Positions 32,071-43,524 of a DNA stretch of 64,000 nt are shown piece by piece. The first letter of the stretch is position 1, and every line of letters begins with the position of its first letter. The DNA is taken from NCBI GenBank assembly GCA_963576565.1, contig OY755042.1:99132185-99196184 (forward strand), read 5' to 3'. Source of the DNA: Aspidapion aeneum. Its lineage: Eukaryota > Arthropoda > Insecta > Coleoptera > Brentidae. The notes below the pieces were generated by a model that saw nothing but the letters and a program-made list of their open reading frames with translations, had not been told where the DNA came from and made no database searches. A program made the translations under genes and the position numbers.

Positions 32071-32345
32071 TTATGTATTTAATTTCTTTTCATTTTTTAT
32101 TGAGTTTTTTAATTTATTGAATTCTGACAAACCTTTACAAAAAATTGATTTTTGGACAATCAATTTTTGGGAATTATTTAAATGAAAATCGTCTTTGTAT
32201 CTTGTATAATGTGAATGGAAATTTGAATTTTGGAGGACAAAATCTTTTAGTTGTTCTGGTACCCAACTAACATTTATAGTAGCGGCTACATGTTCTAAAG
32301 GCTTTGCTACTTTCTTAAAGTAGAAATGTGGCGATCCCAACCAAA
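32071..32345 (-). pseudogene. CR1/jockey-like LINE C-terminal fragment
   Basis: About 89 codons on minus. 'HYTRYKDDFHLNNSQKLIVQ', then 'SIFCKGLSEFNKLKNSIKN', is the terminal block of CR1/jockey-type reverse transcriptases and compares with 'SNSLFVKGLQEYNSLPSEIK' at 21570-21640. The catalytic region is missing and upstream sequence is unrelated. Inactive. Confidence 0.7.
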
Positions 32346-35300
32346 ATTTGTTACTTTTTAGTTCTAACTACTATTTAGTATCAGGAAATAGTAGATGTTT
32401 CGTAAAAACGACCCTCTAAACTACTTCTTAGGATTGTTTCTTAATAGTCGATTCGAATAGTCTTCTCTACCACAATAGGACGTTGCTAAAGTTTTACTTC
32501 CTTTTTAGTCGTTATTTCGTAGTCGCCCTGACTTTTATATCCTACTTAATTACCACTGGAAAGTTAAGCTTCATTGGAGTCCCAAACAAGTGTATCCGAC
32601 AACTACATTATAACTTTAATTTTTACCACAAAAGTTTGGGTCATCATAGTAACATCTGATGTAACAATGTAGACAAAATAACTTTTTGGATCAACTTTAA
32701 AGCCGCAACTACTTTGACTTTTTTTTAATGTCGATCTTTTAAAGTAATCTCTCCTTCCTGTTTCTACTTTGAAAACGTAGACTTTTTAAAGTCGCATCTT
32801 GGTCGCACACATTCTTAACCCTACTTTTTGTGGCTCCTTTTATAATATGGGAATATTAGGAATAGTTTTGCAAATATCTTTTTAACTACCTTGAGCAGTC
32901 CATTTTTTCGAGCTCATTGCTTGACCATTTTGCAAAACAATCAAAATGCAAAATATTGATCCAAAGTATCGAGTACCGCACACGGATTTTAAGAATTCCC
33001 TGGTCCATGCTTAATCTCCATCCTTAATCTTTTACGCTACTTGTTGCTGTTCTATTCTTGTACTGTCTTTACGGCGTTCGTGGTTTGTGCTGTGGCACCA
33101 CCCTATCGCCATCGTAACCCTCTTGTGCGGACTAAACCGAATTCGTTTATCTATGCCTCTTGTGCTGACGTGTCGTGTCTCACTGTGATTCATTTTATGT
33201 GTTGAGCTTGGGTATTTGTCTTTTTGGATTTCTTCAAATTTGTGCTGTTGTTAAAGCTTGGTTTGAAGTGAATAAACTTAAATTTGTGCTGTGTTTTGTG
33301 CCAGGCTTTATTGTAATAGGTCCCTAATATCTAATTTATGCACGGCCCCTAAAATAACCTCTGGGATATGCTAGACTTCATTTAGGAACTTTTGCGCTGT
33401 TTGCGGCTAATAAAAAAACAAGTTAGATATATCGTAGTTACATGCGGATTTCTAAGCGATCTAACAAGTCTCAGAGATTGTTTTTTTACTTATAGGGCTT
33501 ATAATAATAAAAATTACTGAATATTGACAATGCCAAAATATCTAAAAACAATAAAAAATACTACATACGAATTGTGAGAGCAATGTGATTTCATTGATGT
33601 GGCTACGTTCTTTTAGTTCCTTGACCAACACTTCCTAGAAATTCTAGAATAGGGATCATGCTCTCGACTGCAACATACATTTTTAAAAAACTCTTTTTAT
33701 TGGCACTTCATTTATTGTCCTAATGGAATTTAATTTATCTTGTTTTTTTTTAAAACCTACCACAAATTCACGCTCGTACATAACCTATAAGCAGTGGTGC
33801 TGTTGTTGACAGAAACGGCAAATGACAAGTGGCGACACCTCAATAACTTGAGGGTAGTAGTTATACGTTCCTATCACTCTGTAGACGTTTTCTAGTGGCG
33901 AAAGCTAGTTAATAATACGTTTCTGCAACGAAGGAGTAGAAATTCGAGTGTGTTATCTAGAACTAAAAAGGAATGCCGACATAAAAGTCGTAAGTGACAC
34001 GTTGCCGTAACTTAGGCTCACTTTCAAGTAACCCTTTCGACTATCAGGGAATATAGTTTGGGACGCCATGTTTTTAATGTAAGAAAGAAAATTTAATATT
34101 TTTGTTGACGTTTTATGAGCTCATATTAAAGAGCTATACTATTTTATAAACAAATTAGTTGAAGCTTACCAAAAATGCTCTTCTTAAGCACCATTTGTTG
34201 GAGTTAACTGTCGATTATGAAAACAACCTCCAAAATCACAACACAAAAATTCCATCAGCTACCAGAAAACGGCTCAATTTTACGGGCGCACCGGTTTTTT
34301 GCAATATATATAATGCATGTTATACAAAAAACTTTGCGTCGCACTCGAATTTTGATCCTCTGCTTGTAAATTCTCACCCTTTTGGATAACATAGTACATA
34401 TTATAACCATAACCAAACAAAAAAACTAAGCGAGTCTGTTAACTGTTTTGTCCACCATATTGTGTAACAATTCTACCAAAAAGAAACGATTATATTATTT
34501 GCAACTACATCGCAACTTTTATGCCATTACGGAAAAAACCAGCCTCTACGACGTAGTAGATACCTGGCTACGACGTAGTAGTGTAGTTGTTACTACAGTG
34601 ACTTTAAACACTTGGCCAAGTAGTTATAACCAGAAATTGGTTCCCCACTTAGGGAATTATAACGTCGCTGTATGGTATACTGAGACGTAGCGGGATTTCG
34701 TCGTTACAACTTTAAATGTTTGTTGGGTAGTGGATTGTTTTGAATTTTGTAAATAAATATACAAACATTATAGCAAATGAAATTTTTTATGTGAATGTGG
34801 TAATATTGTTGTATTGTAAACACCATCCTTTTCTTAATGTCCTCTAAAAATATCAAATTCGGAACACCCTGTACAAGTAAGCCGGGTTCTGCTGATTTTC
34901 TTCTAAAATATACTTGTGTAATAATCTACGAAAATTGAGTGGTTGTTGATTTTTTAATAAGTTTTAAGATTCCATTTAACTGCAAAACAATTATGCTTTT
35001 ATTTTCATTTTACGGCGTCAGCCGAGAAAAGAAAATTTAAATTTCGTAATTGCTTTGGCACTTAAAACAGATAAACTGTAAAAAATTTGTAAACGAAATT
35101 TTTCTAAGAAATACTGATTTATTAATGAACAGATTTTATAAATATTTTTACCAGATTTTAGTAATAATAAAAAATTATCAGGCGACTAAATATTAGGCTT
35201 CTCTTACTTTCTAAGTGGCTAATAGCCCATCGCACCGACTATTTTTTTCGTTACGTTTGGTTTATTATAGTTAGGATAAGTAAAATAGGCTTAGGGCAAT

Positions 35301-35525
35301 GAATACACGATAGAGTTGTGTAAACATTGCTTAGGGTCAATTTTTCTACGAGGAACGTGTGGTTTTTTATGCGAATGTTCACCGGTTGTGCGCGAATGCT
35401 CCCTATACTGTATTTATGTGATATGCTCAGACTCGGGAATGATCACATCTCTCCAGCGAACGTTCATTCCTATACAACTCAAAAATTGACCCCCTGGACG
35501 ATTATTCTTGACTGTTCGTGAGGAG
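32346..35525. other. Long spacer, nothing recognised
   Basis: About 3.2 kb without a recognisable coding block. Small items: CTACGACGTAGTAG occurs twice (34546-34559 and 34568-34581), and 'AACACCCTGTACA' near 34863 resembles an isolated transposon end. Confidence 0.45.
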
Positions 35526-35529
35526 AAAT

Positions 35530-35756
35530 CTGCCGTCCTTAGTAAGACCCACCTATCTGCAAAAAAAATCAAAAATGAGTTAGGACCGAAAATGGCTTTA
35601 AATATGTTACTTTCATCTGTTTTTTAAGAAATATACCGAAATTTTTGTTCGGAAGTATTTTGTTACTTTGTACTCTTAGCAAGCATTTAAACTTTGAACT
35701 CGCTTTTCTCGAAATAAGTGGAAACGTAGATAGGTGAGTCTTACTAAGGACGGCAG
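35530..35756. mobile_element. 227-bp MITE with AAAT duplication
   Basis: The ends CTGCCGTCCTTAGTAAGAC and their reverse complement match over about 33 bp with one or two changes. AAAT stands on both sides (35526-35529 and 35757-35760). No coding content. Confidence 0.8.
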
Positions 35757-36032
35757 AAATGAGGTAAGCGTTCACCAAATCTCAAGACGAAAGTCTTGAC
35801 GGCCGTGAGGTGAACTTAAGTTCATTTCTTTTTCCACGGGAATTATTGTGGTATTTATAACCTTACTCTTGCCTGGCAGTTTTGTTTTGGCGAACTTTTT
35901 CTAAAGTGTGGAGTTCATTAACTACCTACCTATTTTTATCAAAAAATTGAAGCCATCAAAATACTTCTCGCAAAATTAAAAGTGACCACCAAAAGTAAGG
36001 TTTGATAGACTACCGTGGAAAAAGATGATGAG

Positions 36033-36074
36033 CTCAAGATCACTGGTGGATTTTAGTTCACCAGTGATCTTGAG
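36033..36074. repeat. Perfect 16-bp hairpin
   Basis: CTCAAGATCACTGGTG, a 10-nt spacer, then its exact reverse complement. No T-run typical of a terminator follows. It may be the core of a small foldback element. Confidence 0.8.
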
Positions 36075-37039
36075 TCCACCCGTAAAAGTGAACCTCTCAC
36101 TCACGAGCAGTTAAGACTAAACGTCCTGATACTAGTATTAGAGTTGTTTTATTTTTTGTACATTTAGAACATATTGTTGCTGGGTGTACTTCTAAATTTT
36201 TCATGTCTTTCAGCGAAATTGAACCAATCCCCTTTGGTCTCTGGCTCTAAAGGTAAAGTTTTACAACAGCAAAATTGAATATTCCCATCGGTAGAATCTA
36301 CCTAAAAGTTTTTTCGTTTTGTAAGTTTTCCTTATTTCCATTTTTATTTTTTCTTGTCGTCCATCTAAACTTAAACAATCATATAGGTATTTCAGCTTTG
36401 GCCAGAACGGTACAAAGCTGTTTTTTCCAAGTTTTCTTTTTCGCTTATATTTTGTTTTTTTAGTGCTTGGCATTAGTCTCTCTAGTTACTTTCCAGATAT
36501 TTTTATTAAATAACAATAATATATTTTTTTATTACAATTATTTCTTGTGCTTTGTTTTGTTTCTCTTGTACCTCGTATACGTGTAAAAAAAAGTACTAGC
36601 TTTATAAATTATCGTTTCAAAGTTTTGAATTAAAGGGACAACAGTGCATAAAATTGTAAAATAAGCTGGTTCGGTTCGGTTGGCAATTAAAATAGCAAAC
36701 AAGATACTCTAGAATATCAAAATTTTGGGTACTAGGGAAGCACAACTCGAACAACGATGTTAAATAAGACATGTAAACTTACAACATAAAAATGAACAGT
36801 TAAATTACTTCAAAGATTAAAAAAAAACTTGTTGTTATATTAACTCCCTTTTCTTTTCACATATTTCTCCAAGCGAATTTCATATACCTGGCTCACTTAA
36901 TAGGGATTTATGTAGATAACCTGCCTTTCGAGTGTTCAAAAAACTGAGATGTAATGAGAAAGAAAACCACTTTCTTAAAAAATAAACTTGTACAGTTACC
37001 ATTATTTTATAAATTATCCTCGTGCATTCATTTTAAATA
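36075..37039. other. Spacer, nothing recognised
   Basis: AT-rich. Two GGTTC pentamers and a variant at 36668-36682 echo the GAACC run at 11697. Confidence 0.5.
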
Positions 37040-37385
37040 TTTTAGAAATGAAAACTCCTATAAAGTTTTTGGTTATGGCTCTGTAAAAAAGTTAGCATAT
37101 TTTTAATGTTTACTTGTCAAAGAACTGTCATTGGCATTATTAAATTTTAAACCAAATCTAATCAGATCGTTACAGTGTCGAACACTATTTTACCTGAAAA
37201 TTTCATGTAAATCCGTTTAGCGGTTTAGGAGCTATCGTGTTACGGACAGACATACACAGACACATACCGACATACTTCACGATGATATTAGGTCTAAATA
37301 TACCTACATTTTCGCCGTTTACTAAAAAAAAATTCGTTGAAAACAATACCATCTCTAGCCATTGCTGCGCCGGCAAGGAGGGTAA
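37040..37385 (+). repeat. Dispersed family F copy
   Basis: Shares with 63123-63580: 'CAGTGTCGAACACTATTTTA', 'GGTTTAGGAGCTATCGTG', 'TTACGGACAGA', 'TTTTCGCCGTT' against 'TTTTCGGCGTT', and the end GGAGGGTAAAAA. The long runs of phrases suggest a MITE-like or retroposed family; no coding capacity. Confidence 0.7.
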
Positions 37386-38140
37386 AAATTTAAAATAAAT
37401 TAAATATCTACACTTGGTTTTCTATTGCTTTCATTAAACAATAAATCTTTTTTTTCTAATAAACAAACAGTTTAGCCTACGACTGCTGAATTTACTTAAC
37501 ATCGAATCCCGACAAACAAAGCGATGTTTTATTCTAGTAACAAAACACTATTTCCTATAATAATAGAGCAATGAAATGATATACTGACTTGAATTGATCT
37601 ATTATTTTACGTGGCGTCATCGTAGGCCATTGTGTGTATTGACGAGTCAAACACACCTTGATTTTAATTAATATAAGCCGAACTACATATATGACTGTTT
37701 CTGATTGGTATCTCATCCAGTTTATTTTCCGGTACAGAGAAAAACTCACATAATAATTGAGAAGATATCGTTAGTATCATGAAGAAGATTAGATTTTCTT
37801 GAATTAGTTTTAGTAAGTCATTCACCACAAATTTTATATGGTCTAGTTTTATTTTATAGTTTATTTTGTAATTGAAAGTGATTTGATAATTTTTTTTTTC
37901 TGATTTTATGATTTATAAGTTAGAGGGCCTTACAGCGCTTCCACTGCGATAACCTATTGTAGCTCATTTTTAAGCAGTTTTTCATCAATGTATGCCTAGC
38001 CCTCCAAAAAGGCTAGCTATCAGTTTGGGTAAGACAGATCTTTTAAATCGATCTGAGGTTTACCGAAAGTGTTCTGACGAAAACGTGCAATTACTTCGTT
38101 CAGTACATCTCTTCTGAATGCTTTGTCATCCCCGAGAGTC
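37386..38140. other. Spacer, nothing firm
   Basis: AT-rich. The part from about 37920 is GC-richer and may be continuation of the LINE relic on minus, but it cannot be read. Confidence 0.45.
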
Positions 38141-38400
38141 TGCCTTATGTTTCTTCTGTTAGTTCCATTCTGCGCATTAGTACTCTTATTCGGCTGTGAC
38201 CCGTAAAGAGTCCACTCTTGGCACCTTTTCTACAAGATCCTTTAATGAATTGTTTAGAGTGAGCCAGTTCTGGTAGATTTAACGAGTATTGTTGAAAGCT
38301 GTTCTCCATCCATTTTAATAGATTTAGCAATATTGTATAGTAGACCCGGGGCTGGTTCGGGAGTCTAATGGAATTACTCACCTTTTGTTTACCTTCTTAA
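38141..38400 (-). pseudogene. LINE RNase H tail fragment
   Basis: On minus: 'LPELAHSKQFIKGSCRKGAK', then 'SGLFTGHSRIRVLMRRMELT'. The T-GH-x-R-x3-L block is the conserved segment after RNase H in several LINE families. The cysteine cluster that normally follows is not intact. Compare 43908-44135, where the same block reads 'SFLTGHNRLMEHM'. Confidence 0.6.
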
Positions 38401-38675
38401 ATGGCTAGACCATTGTCATCTACTCTTTTTTTCATCTAGCCCAGAAATGTTTACTATTTTTTATGAAGATTAAACGGATTATATTGGCTATTATATTGCT
38501 GCATTTTAAGACATTGTTTGCCCAACCAGGCTTCCTAAGCTAATTTAATTTTAATTCTAATTTAATTATGGGCGGTGTCATGTTTTTCTGATGTCTGTTT
38601 CTATATTCTGTGTTTTTCAGTTCCTATAGCTTAATATAAATCCTTATAGACTGAGCCAATGAATACAACATTACA

Positions 38676-38745
38676 TTATATATTGCGTTTGTTGACTGTG
38701 CAAAAGCTTTCGATAGCATTGAGCACTGGATAGCATCTTTAATTA
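38676..38745 (+). pseudogene. LINE reverse transcriptase motif fragment
   Basis: Plus-strand frame 'IAFVDCAKAFDSIEHW', the first catalytic block of non-LTR reverse transcriptases (F-x-D-x3-AFD). It is only about 70 bp, with no continuation on either side. Confidence 0.6.
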
Positions 38746-39374
38746 ATAGATTGATAGATAGATTTAATTAATTTAGACTGATCGTCTGAGGGCCGCTTAT
38801 AACTACATAAATCATGGCAATAATTACTAGTTTTACTTAGAGTTAAATTTTGTTGTCTTTTTTCTGATCTTGTGTCTGTATATCATAACTATGTGTATAT
38901 GGGGAATTAATGGGAATAATGTAGAGTGTGGAGTCGCTATTAATATTGTTTTGGAATTAAATGTCTATTCGTCGGAGCTATTTGTATGCCGAATACAAAT
39001 ATCTCTCTCTGTCGGTCCATCCGGGTGTGATATTAAATTGTTTACAGTTCCTTGCTGGAAGGTAATTATTATTGTTTAGAGCTAGAGTTATGAATATACG
39101 TTGTTATTTGCCTAAAAGGTAAATTATTTACCATTAATTGTGTTTATGGAGTTACCTAAGATGGCAGAGATTTTTATGGCATTTGAAATGGTATGGTAAT
39201 TATTTATGTAGTATAATATTCATTTGAGTTTGCCTAAAGGGTGTTTGTTTGAATTTCCGTTCATGGAATTATCTAAGACGGGAAATATTTTTGTCACATT
39301 TTTTTGCTTCTTTATTTTTTATATCTTAAATATTGTTTTCTAAATATTTTAAAGAATTTTGCGATGTCCTGCGT
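38746..39374. other. Spacer with a weak tandem duplication
   Basis: Two loosely similar stretches, near 39145-39190 and 39255-39305 ('GGAGTTACCTAAGATGG' and 'GGAATTATCTAAGACGG'), suggest an old duplication of about 110 bp. No gene. Confidence 0.45.
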
Positions 39375-39610
39375 TTGTCTTGTAAAATTGTGTTTTTCCT
39401 GTGAAAAATGGAAAATAATCCACGTAAAACTGGTGCGAACTCTGTCCTATTTAATTTAAGTATGGGTCAAGTACATGATTTTTTTGAATTTGATGGATTA
39501 GTTTTTTTTTCTGGCTCTGGAAGAGGTAAATTCAAAAAGCCATTGATGTGTTTCTAGGGTAAAAAAGCATACAAACTTTAGGACAAATTGATCGGTAGAA
39601 TTGAAGTATG
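39375..39610 (+). repeat. Unnamed repeat, uninterrupted copy
   Basis: Matches 40190-40321 joined to 41316-41480: 'TGCGTTTGTC', 'TGCGAACTCTGT', 'GTCAAGTACA', 'TGATGTGTTTCTAGGGTAAA' and 'TTGATCGG'. It is the empty-site version of the RTE insertion described next. Confidence 0.75.
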
Positions 39611-39619
39611 TTTAAAATA

Positions 39620-40075
39620 CTATATGGAGTCAACAAGCGAAAAACAGAAGCAACGAAAGAGACAGTTTGCATTCCTCGTTGTTTTGACGCAGTCAAACGC
39701 ACTCCAGAGGGTTGATCTTTGACTCCTGAATAAAACTACTTGTTTATTAGTTTTAAAATAAACCTAATTAAAAATTAAATCATTAAGTCACGATCGCGCA
39801 AAACTTTACAGTGCCTTAAAAATAACTAAGTGCCGTTAAAACATAAAATTACAAAGAAGTTAAGACCGCCGAAAGAAAACAAACCACAATGGCATTAATC
39901 CATTTCCGTGGTACCCTTTTCCTTGTAAAGAAAACCATCGAGGTTTGTCTTATTTTCAAAATTCGACCGTAACAGTCTTTAGCTCCTTTTCTTTTTTTTT
40001 AATACTCTTTAAGGGTCGTTCCTTCACCTCAGTACGTTAGCTTAACTTACATTCTGCTGTTCTCGCGCTCTCTTT
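39620..40075 (+). repeat. Dispersed copy of the large tandem repeat
   Basis: Similar to 26410-26850: 'GATCGCGCAAAACTTTACAG', 'TGCCGTTAAAACATAA' and 'GGGTCGTTCCTTCACCTCAG'. It lies between the two copies of the unnamed repeat. Confidence 0.65.
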
Positions 40076-40321
40076 TGGTTAGAGTAAGTGCCCGATGGAC
40101 AAATTTAAATTCGCAGACGCAAATTTTCAAGTGCGCATGCTTGTGTTAGTTTTGACAAACAGCTGCTGTATGGATGGACGCTGTATTTGTTATTTATTTT
40201 CATTTTGCGTTGTTTTGCGTTTGTCGTGTAAAATTCTATTTTTTTCTGTAAAAAATGGGAAATAATTCTTGTAAAACCTATGCGAACTCTGTACCAACTT
40301 AATTTAAATACAAGTCAAGTA

Positions 40322-41315
40322 TCATATTAATAGCCAATATATATAGCGAAGCAACAACATCAATCAAAATCCAAAGGAACCAAGCCAATCTGCATAAGAA
40401 GAGGTGTCAGACAGGGTGACACAATATCCCCTAAATTATTTAACCAGGCCCAAGAAGATGTTTTTAAAAGCTTAGATTGAGAAGAAATAGGCATCAAAGT
40501 AAACGGACAATTCTTGTACCACCTAAGATATGCTGATGATATCGCCATAATAACAGACAAGAAAAAAGAACTGATAAAAATGCTGAAAGAACTGGATACA
40601 GCATCTAAAAATGTAGGCTTAAATATGAACTACACTAAAACTAAAATCATAACAAACACAGATGAAAATATTACAGTCAGAATATACCAAAATAAAATAG
40701 AACAAGTACAGGAATATATATACCTGGGACAAATTATTAAACTGAAAAAAGAAAACCAAACAGCTGAAATCAAGATAGATAGAGAGTAAGATTGGTCTGG
40801 GCAGCATTCGGTAAATTCAGCTACATATTAAGAAATAAAAAATATCCTCAGTACCTCAAAACGAAAGTGTATAACCATTGTATCCTTCCTGTACTTACCT
40901 ATGGATCCCAGACCTGTACACTTACAAAATCAAACATGGATAAGGTAACAAAAGCGCAAAGATCAATGGAAAGAGAGTTGTTACATGTAAAGCTGACAGA
41001 TAAAAAAGGAATAAATTGATAAGAAATAAAACAAAAGTAAGGGATGTCAGAGGAGAAGTAGCAAAATTAAAATGGAAATTCGCCGATCTTAATATCAGAC
41101 AAAGAGACGATCAATGGAACAAATGTATTGTAAACTGGAGACCTTGAGAAAATAAAAGAAGTAGGGGAACACCACAAATGAGATGGACGGACGATTTGAA
41201 GAAACACGCGGGAACTAGATGGATGAACACGGCGACAGACAAAGAAGAGTGGAAGATATTGGGGGAGGCCTATGTCCAAAGATGGATTAAATAAGGCTAA
41301 ATAAATAGAATAGGT
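40322..41315 (+). mobile_element. 5'-truncated RTE-type LINE, copy 2
   Basis: Flanked by the 10-bp duplication AAGTCAAGTA (40312-40321 and 41316-41325), inside the repeat whose empty version is at 39375-39610. It starts within the reverse transcriptase near 'NSQYIYSEATTS', about 27 nt inside the start of copy 1 (10135-11074), and ends with an AAATAAATAG tail. Confidence 0.85.
40340..41290 (+). pseudogene. RTE-type reverse transcriptase fragment
   Basis: Readable in segments. 'RRGVRQGDTISPKLFNQ' (40400-40450) is followed by a stop near 40487. Then 'LYHLRYADDIAIITDKKKEL' has the YADD pair; 'YIYLGQIIKLKKENQ' ends at a stop near 40787-40789. Then 'AAFGKFSYILRNKKYPQYLK', 'ILPVLTYGSQTCTLTKSNMD' and 'RSMERELLHVKLTDKKGIN'. 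The end shows a basic tail near 'WRP' and a final 'AYVQRWIK'. Two or three stops or shifts make it inactive. Confidence 0.85.
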
Positions 41316-41480
41316 AAGTCAAGTACACGATATTTTTGAATTTGCTGAATTGGTTTTTTTTCTGTCTACAGAAGGGGTAAATTTTGAAAGCCAATCATGT
41401 GTTTCTAGGGTAAAAAAGCATACAAACTTTTACGACAAATTGATCGGCAGAATCGCAGTGTGTTATGGCAATTGCCGTAA
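41316..41480 (+). repeat. Unnamed repeat, right part after the RTE insertion
   Basis: Continues the repeat begun at about 40190 with 'CATGTGTTTCTAGGGTAAAA' and 'ACGACAAATTGATCGG', parallel to 39465-39610. Confidence 0.7.
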
Positions 41481-41879
41481 TTAATAGGAAATGCACCAAT
41501 TTCGGCATGCTCTCTGCATTTGCGAATCCAATATTGGACGCGATACTAATCTTGTATGGGGCGTAGAATTGCCAGTTGCTACGAAGTAGTATTGGCCAGA
41601 TTCCTATCTCTAAATCGGACGATAATACGCATACCTATCTGCTGTTAATAAACCTACTACCTAGTTATCTCTATTTATATGTACAGGGTGTAATTTAGAA
41701 GAAGTGCCAGTTTTTAAGGATAGGAAGGAAAGGGAAAAGGAAGAATTTTGTAGACAAATTTAATAGCTCATAAAAAATTATTCCTAAAAAAATTGACAAT
41801 TCTGGGGGCACGGCAGGTCCCACATTTGACATATCTATAACTCTACTGCGGAATGAGCTAGAAAATTCAAACTATGCAC
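41481..41879. other. Spacer with a possible transposon end
   Basis: TGTACAGGGTGTAA near 41680 looks like an isolated mariner-type end. Nothing else. Confidence 0.4.
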
Positions 41880-42225
41880 GGTCGTGATACGACTAACTAT
41901 TCTTCCATTCCAGGATTAGGCATACAGTGCAGTGGTCAGAAATTAAACTTAAAAGTGGCCCAGTAGACTTACTGGTGGTCGCAGTAGAAGGGCTGCAAAG
42001 CCCACTCACATATGAATCATCATCAACTATTTTTCCTAGTTTCATCGACTTCCATATGCTCTACACGGAGCTATCGCCTACATTCACCTGAGGATGGCCC
42101 AAAAGGTCGAAACCGGTCCGGTCGTGGATTGGCATGGATCACTTGTTCCTGACTATCAGGACGTGTTCCAGACGGGGATCACTCGTATCTCTGTGATCGA
42201 CGTTAGAGATAGTGAAAACCAAACA
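41880..42225 (+). mobile_element. Probable Penelope-like retroelement relic
   Basis: The phrase CACCTGAGGATGGCCCAAAA, followed by GGTCGAAACCGGT, is of a kind I associate with the ends of Penelope-like elements, where hammerhead ribozymes have been reported. The region is GC-richer than its neighbours, but no reverse transcriptase or GIY-YIG block is present. The element boundaries are approximate. Confidence 0.5.
42082..42129 (+). ncRNA. Hammerhead ribozyme-like fold
   Basis: A type I layout can be drawn: stem I ATTCAC (42082-42087) with GTGGAT (42124-42129), six pairs with one G-U. Then the core box CTGAGGA (42088-42094), stem II GGCC/GGTC (42096-42099 and 42105-42108), GAAA (42109-42112), and stem III ACCG/CGGT (42112-42115 and 42119-42122). 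Cleavage would fall after the C at 42123. One irregularity is an unpaired T at 42095 between the core box and stem II. Self-cleavage is not shown; hammerheads in Penelope-like elements are known. Confidence 0.5.
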
Positions 42226-43524
42226 GTTTAACAAGTTCCCAACGAAAGCATCAAGCCAGCAGTATAATTCAATGCCGGTAGGGGTATTTTCCCTCGGTTT
42301 AGTTGTTTCTGTTGGTGGTGCAAAAGCAGTAAAGTAGTTACGGAATTTTGAAAAACATCTAATTTGCCACTTAGACCTTGGAAAAAATCAAAAAAACCCA
42401 AAATTTTAATTTCCTCTCCGCCCCTATACATGTTAATTTATTTAACATTGCCGACTTCGAGAAACCCTAGAGCTAAGATTTGGCCGATATGAAAAAATCT
42501 ATTGGATTATACAAACTATAAAAACGACTTTTAAGTTGCAAAATTACTCGCATTGAAAACAGTTTCGCTAAAATATTTTCGGGTTTGCTTAAACCAGTGC
42601 CGTGAAAATCCAGTTTGACGAATAATAAACTTACAAAATTTAAACCCTGAAGGCAGCGACACAGGGACAATCGCTACATGTATAAATAAAGGTTTTGACG
42701 AAACAATACGGCACGTGGAAAGTAAACAAACAAACACGTGAGATTCGTTATGCCAAGCGTATGTTTTTAGTTCGTTAACAATTTAAGCCCCAGTTCTATA
42801 TTCCTAAATCTTAACTTTCATTTGTAAGGAAGGATTTCCAGTATAATTAGGCACTAGCAACTATAAGTTGGCTAGAAAGGAAAAACTTCCTACCAAATTC
42901 AAAAATACTGGACCTAATATGACACAAAAACCCGAGGTAAAAAATAACCGGACAATTCACATGGATAACATACCTCCATAGTGTGAATGTGAATTTACAG
43001 AGACAAGTCTTCCTGTAGACCTTAATAAGTCGCGGACATGATATGCGAGTGCCCGGTGCTAACATTCTGCTGAACAAGAAACTTGGAGGGGATTTCTTTT
43101 AAGTGTCGAGTTACTACTCGCGAGACCTTTAAACTGGCTAAATTAGCAAATTATCAAGCAAGCAGTTGCAGTGTCAGGGTGTCCCAAGCCCGACATTGCT
43201 AACCACCGGTTATACCAATTGGCTGATAGTTAAAGAAAATGCTGGAAGTAAGCAAAAAAAAACTTTACAAATTGGAAACAAACTACTTTAAGCGTGACGA
43301 GTATCCCCTCCCTCTCCAAAACCATATTTAAAGTATTGTGTGTAAGATTCACTCAAAGCCCTATAACCTGCGGACTTGACCAGCAAAGTTGAAGGTAAAT
43401 ATTTATTATTATATGTATGGAGTTGCATGCTAAAATGGTTAAAACTGTACTATGACTTTTAAAAAAAAGTATTTTCATGTTGTTAAAAGTGGGTGTTAAT
43501 AGGGCTTAGTAAGTTCGCACTAAA
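42226..43524. other. Spacer, nothing recognised
   Basis: About 1.3 kb of mixed composition. Several short open frames on minus show no recognisable motif. No repeat ends found. Confidence 0.45.

Noticed and set aside
34546..34581. Duplicated CTACGACGTAGTAG as a regulatory operator
   Set aside because: Two 14-bp copies alone, with no gene nearby, do not support a function.
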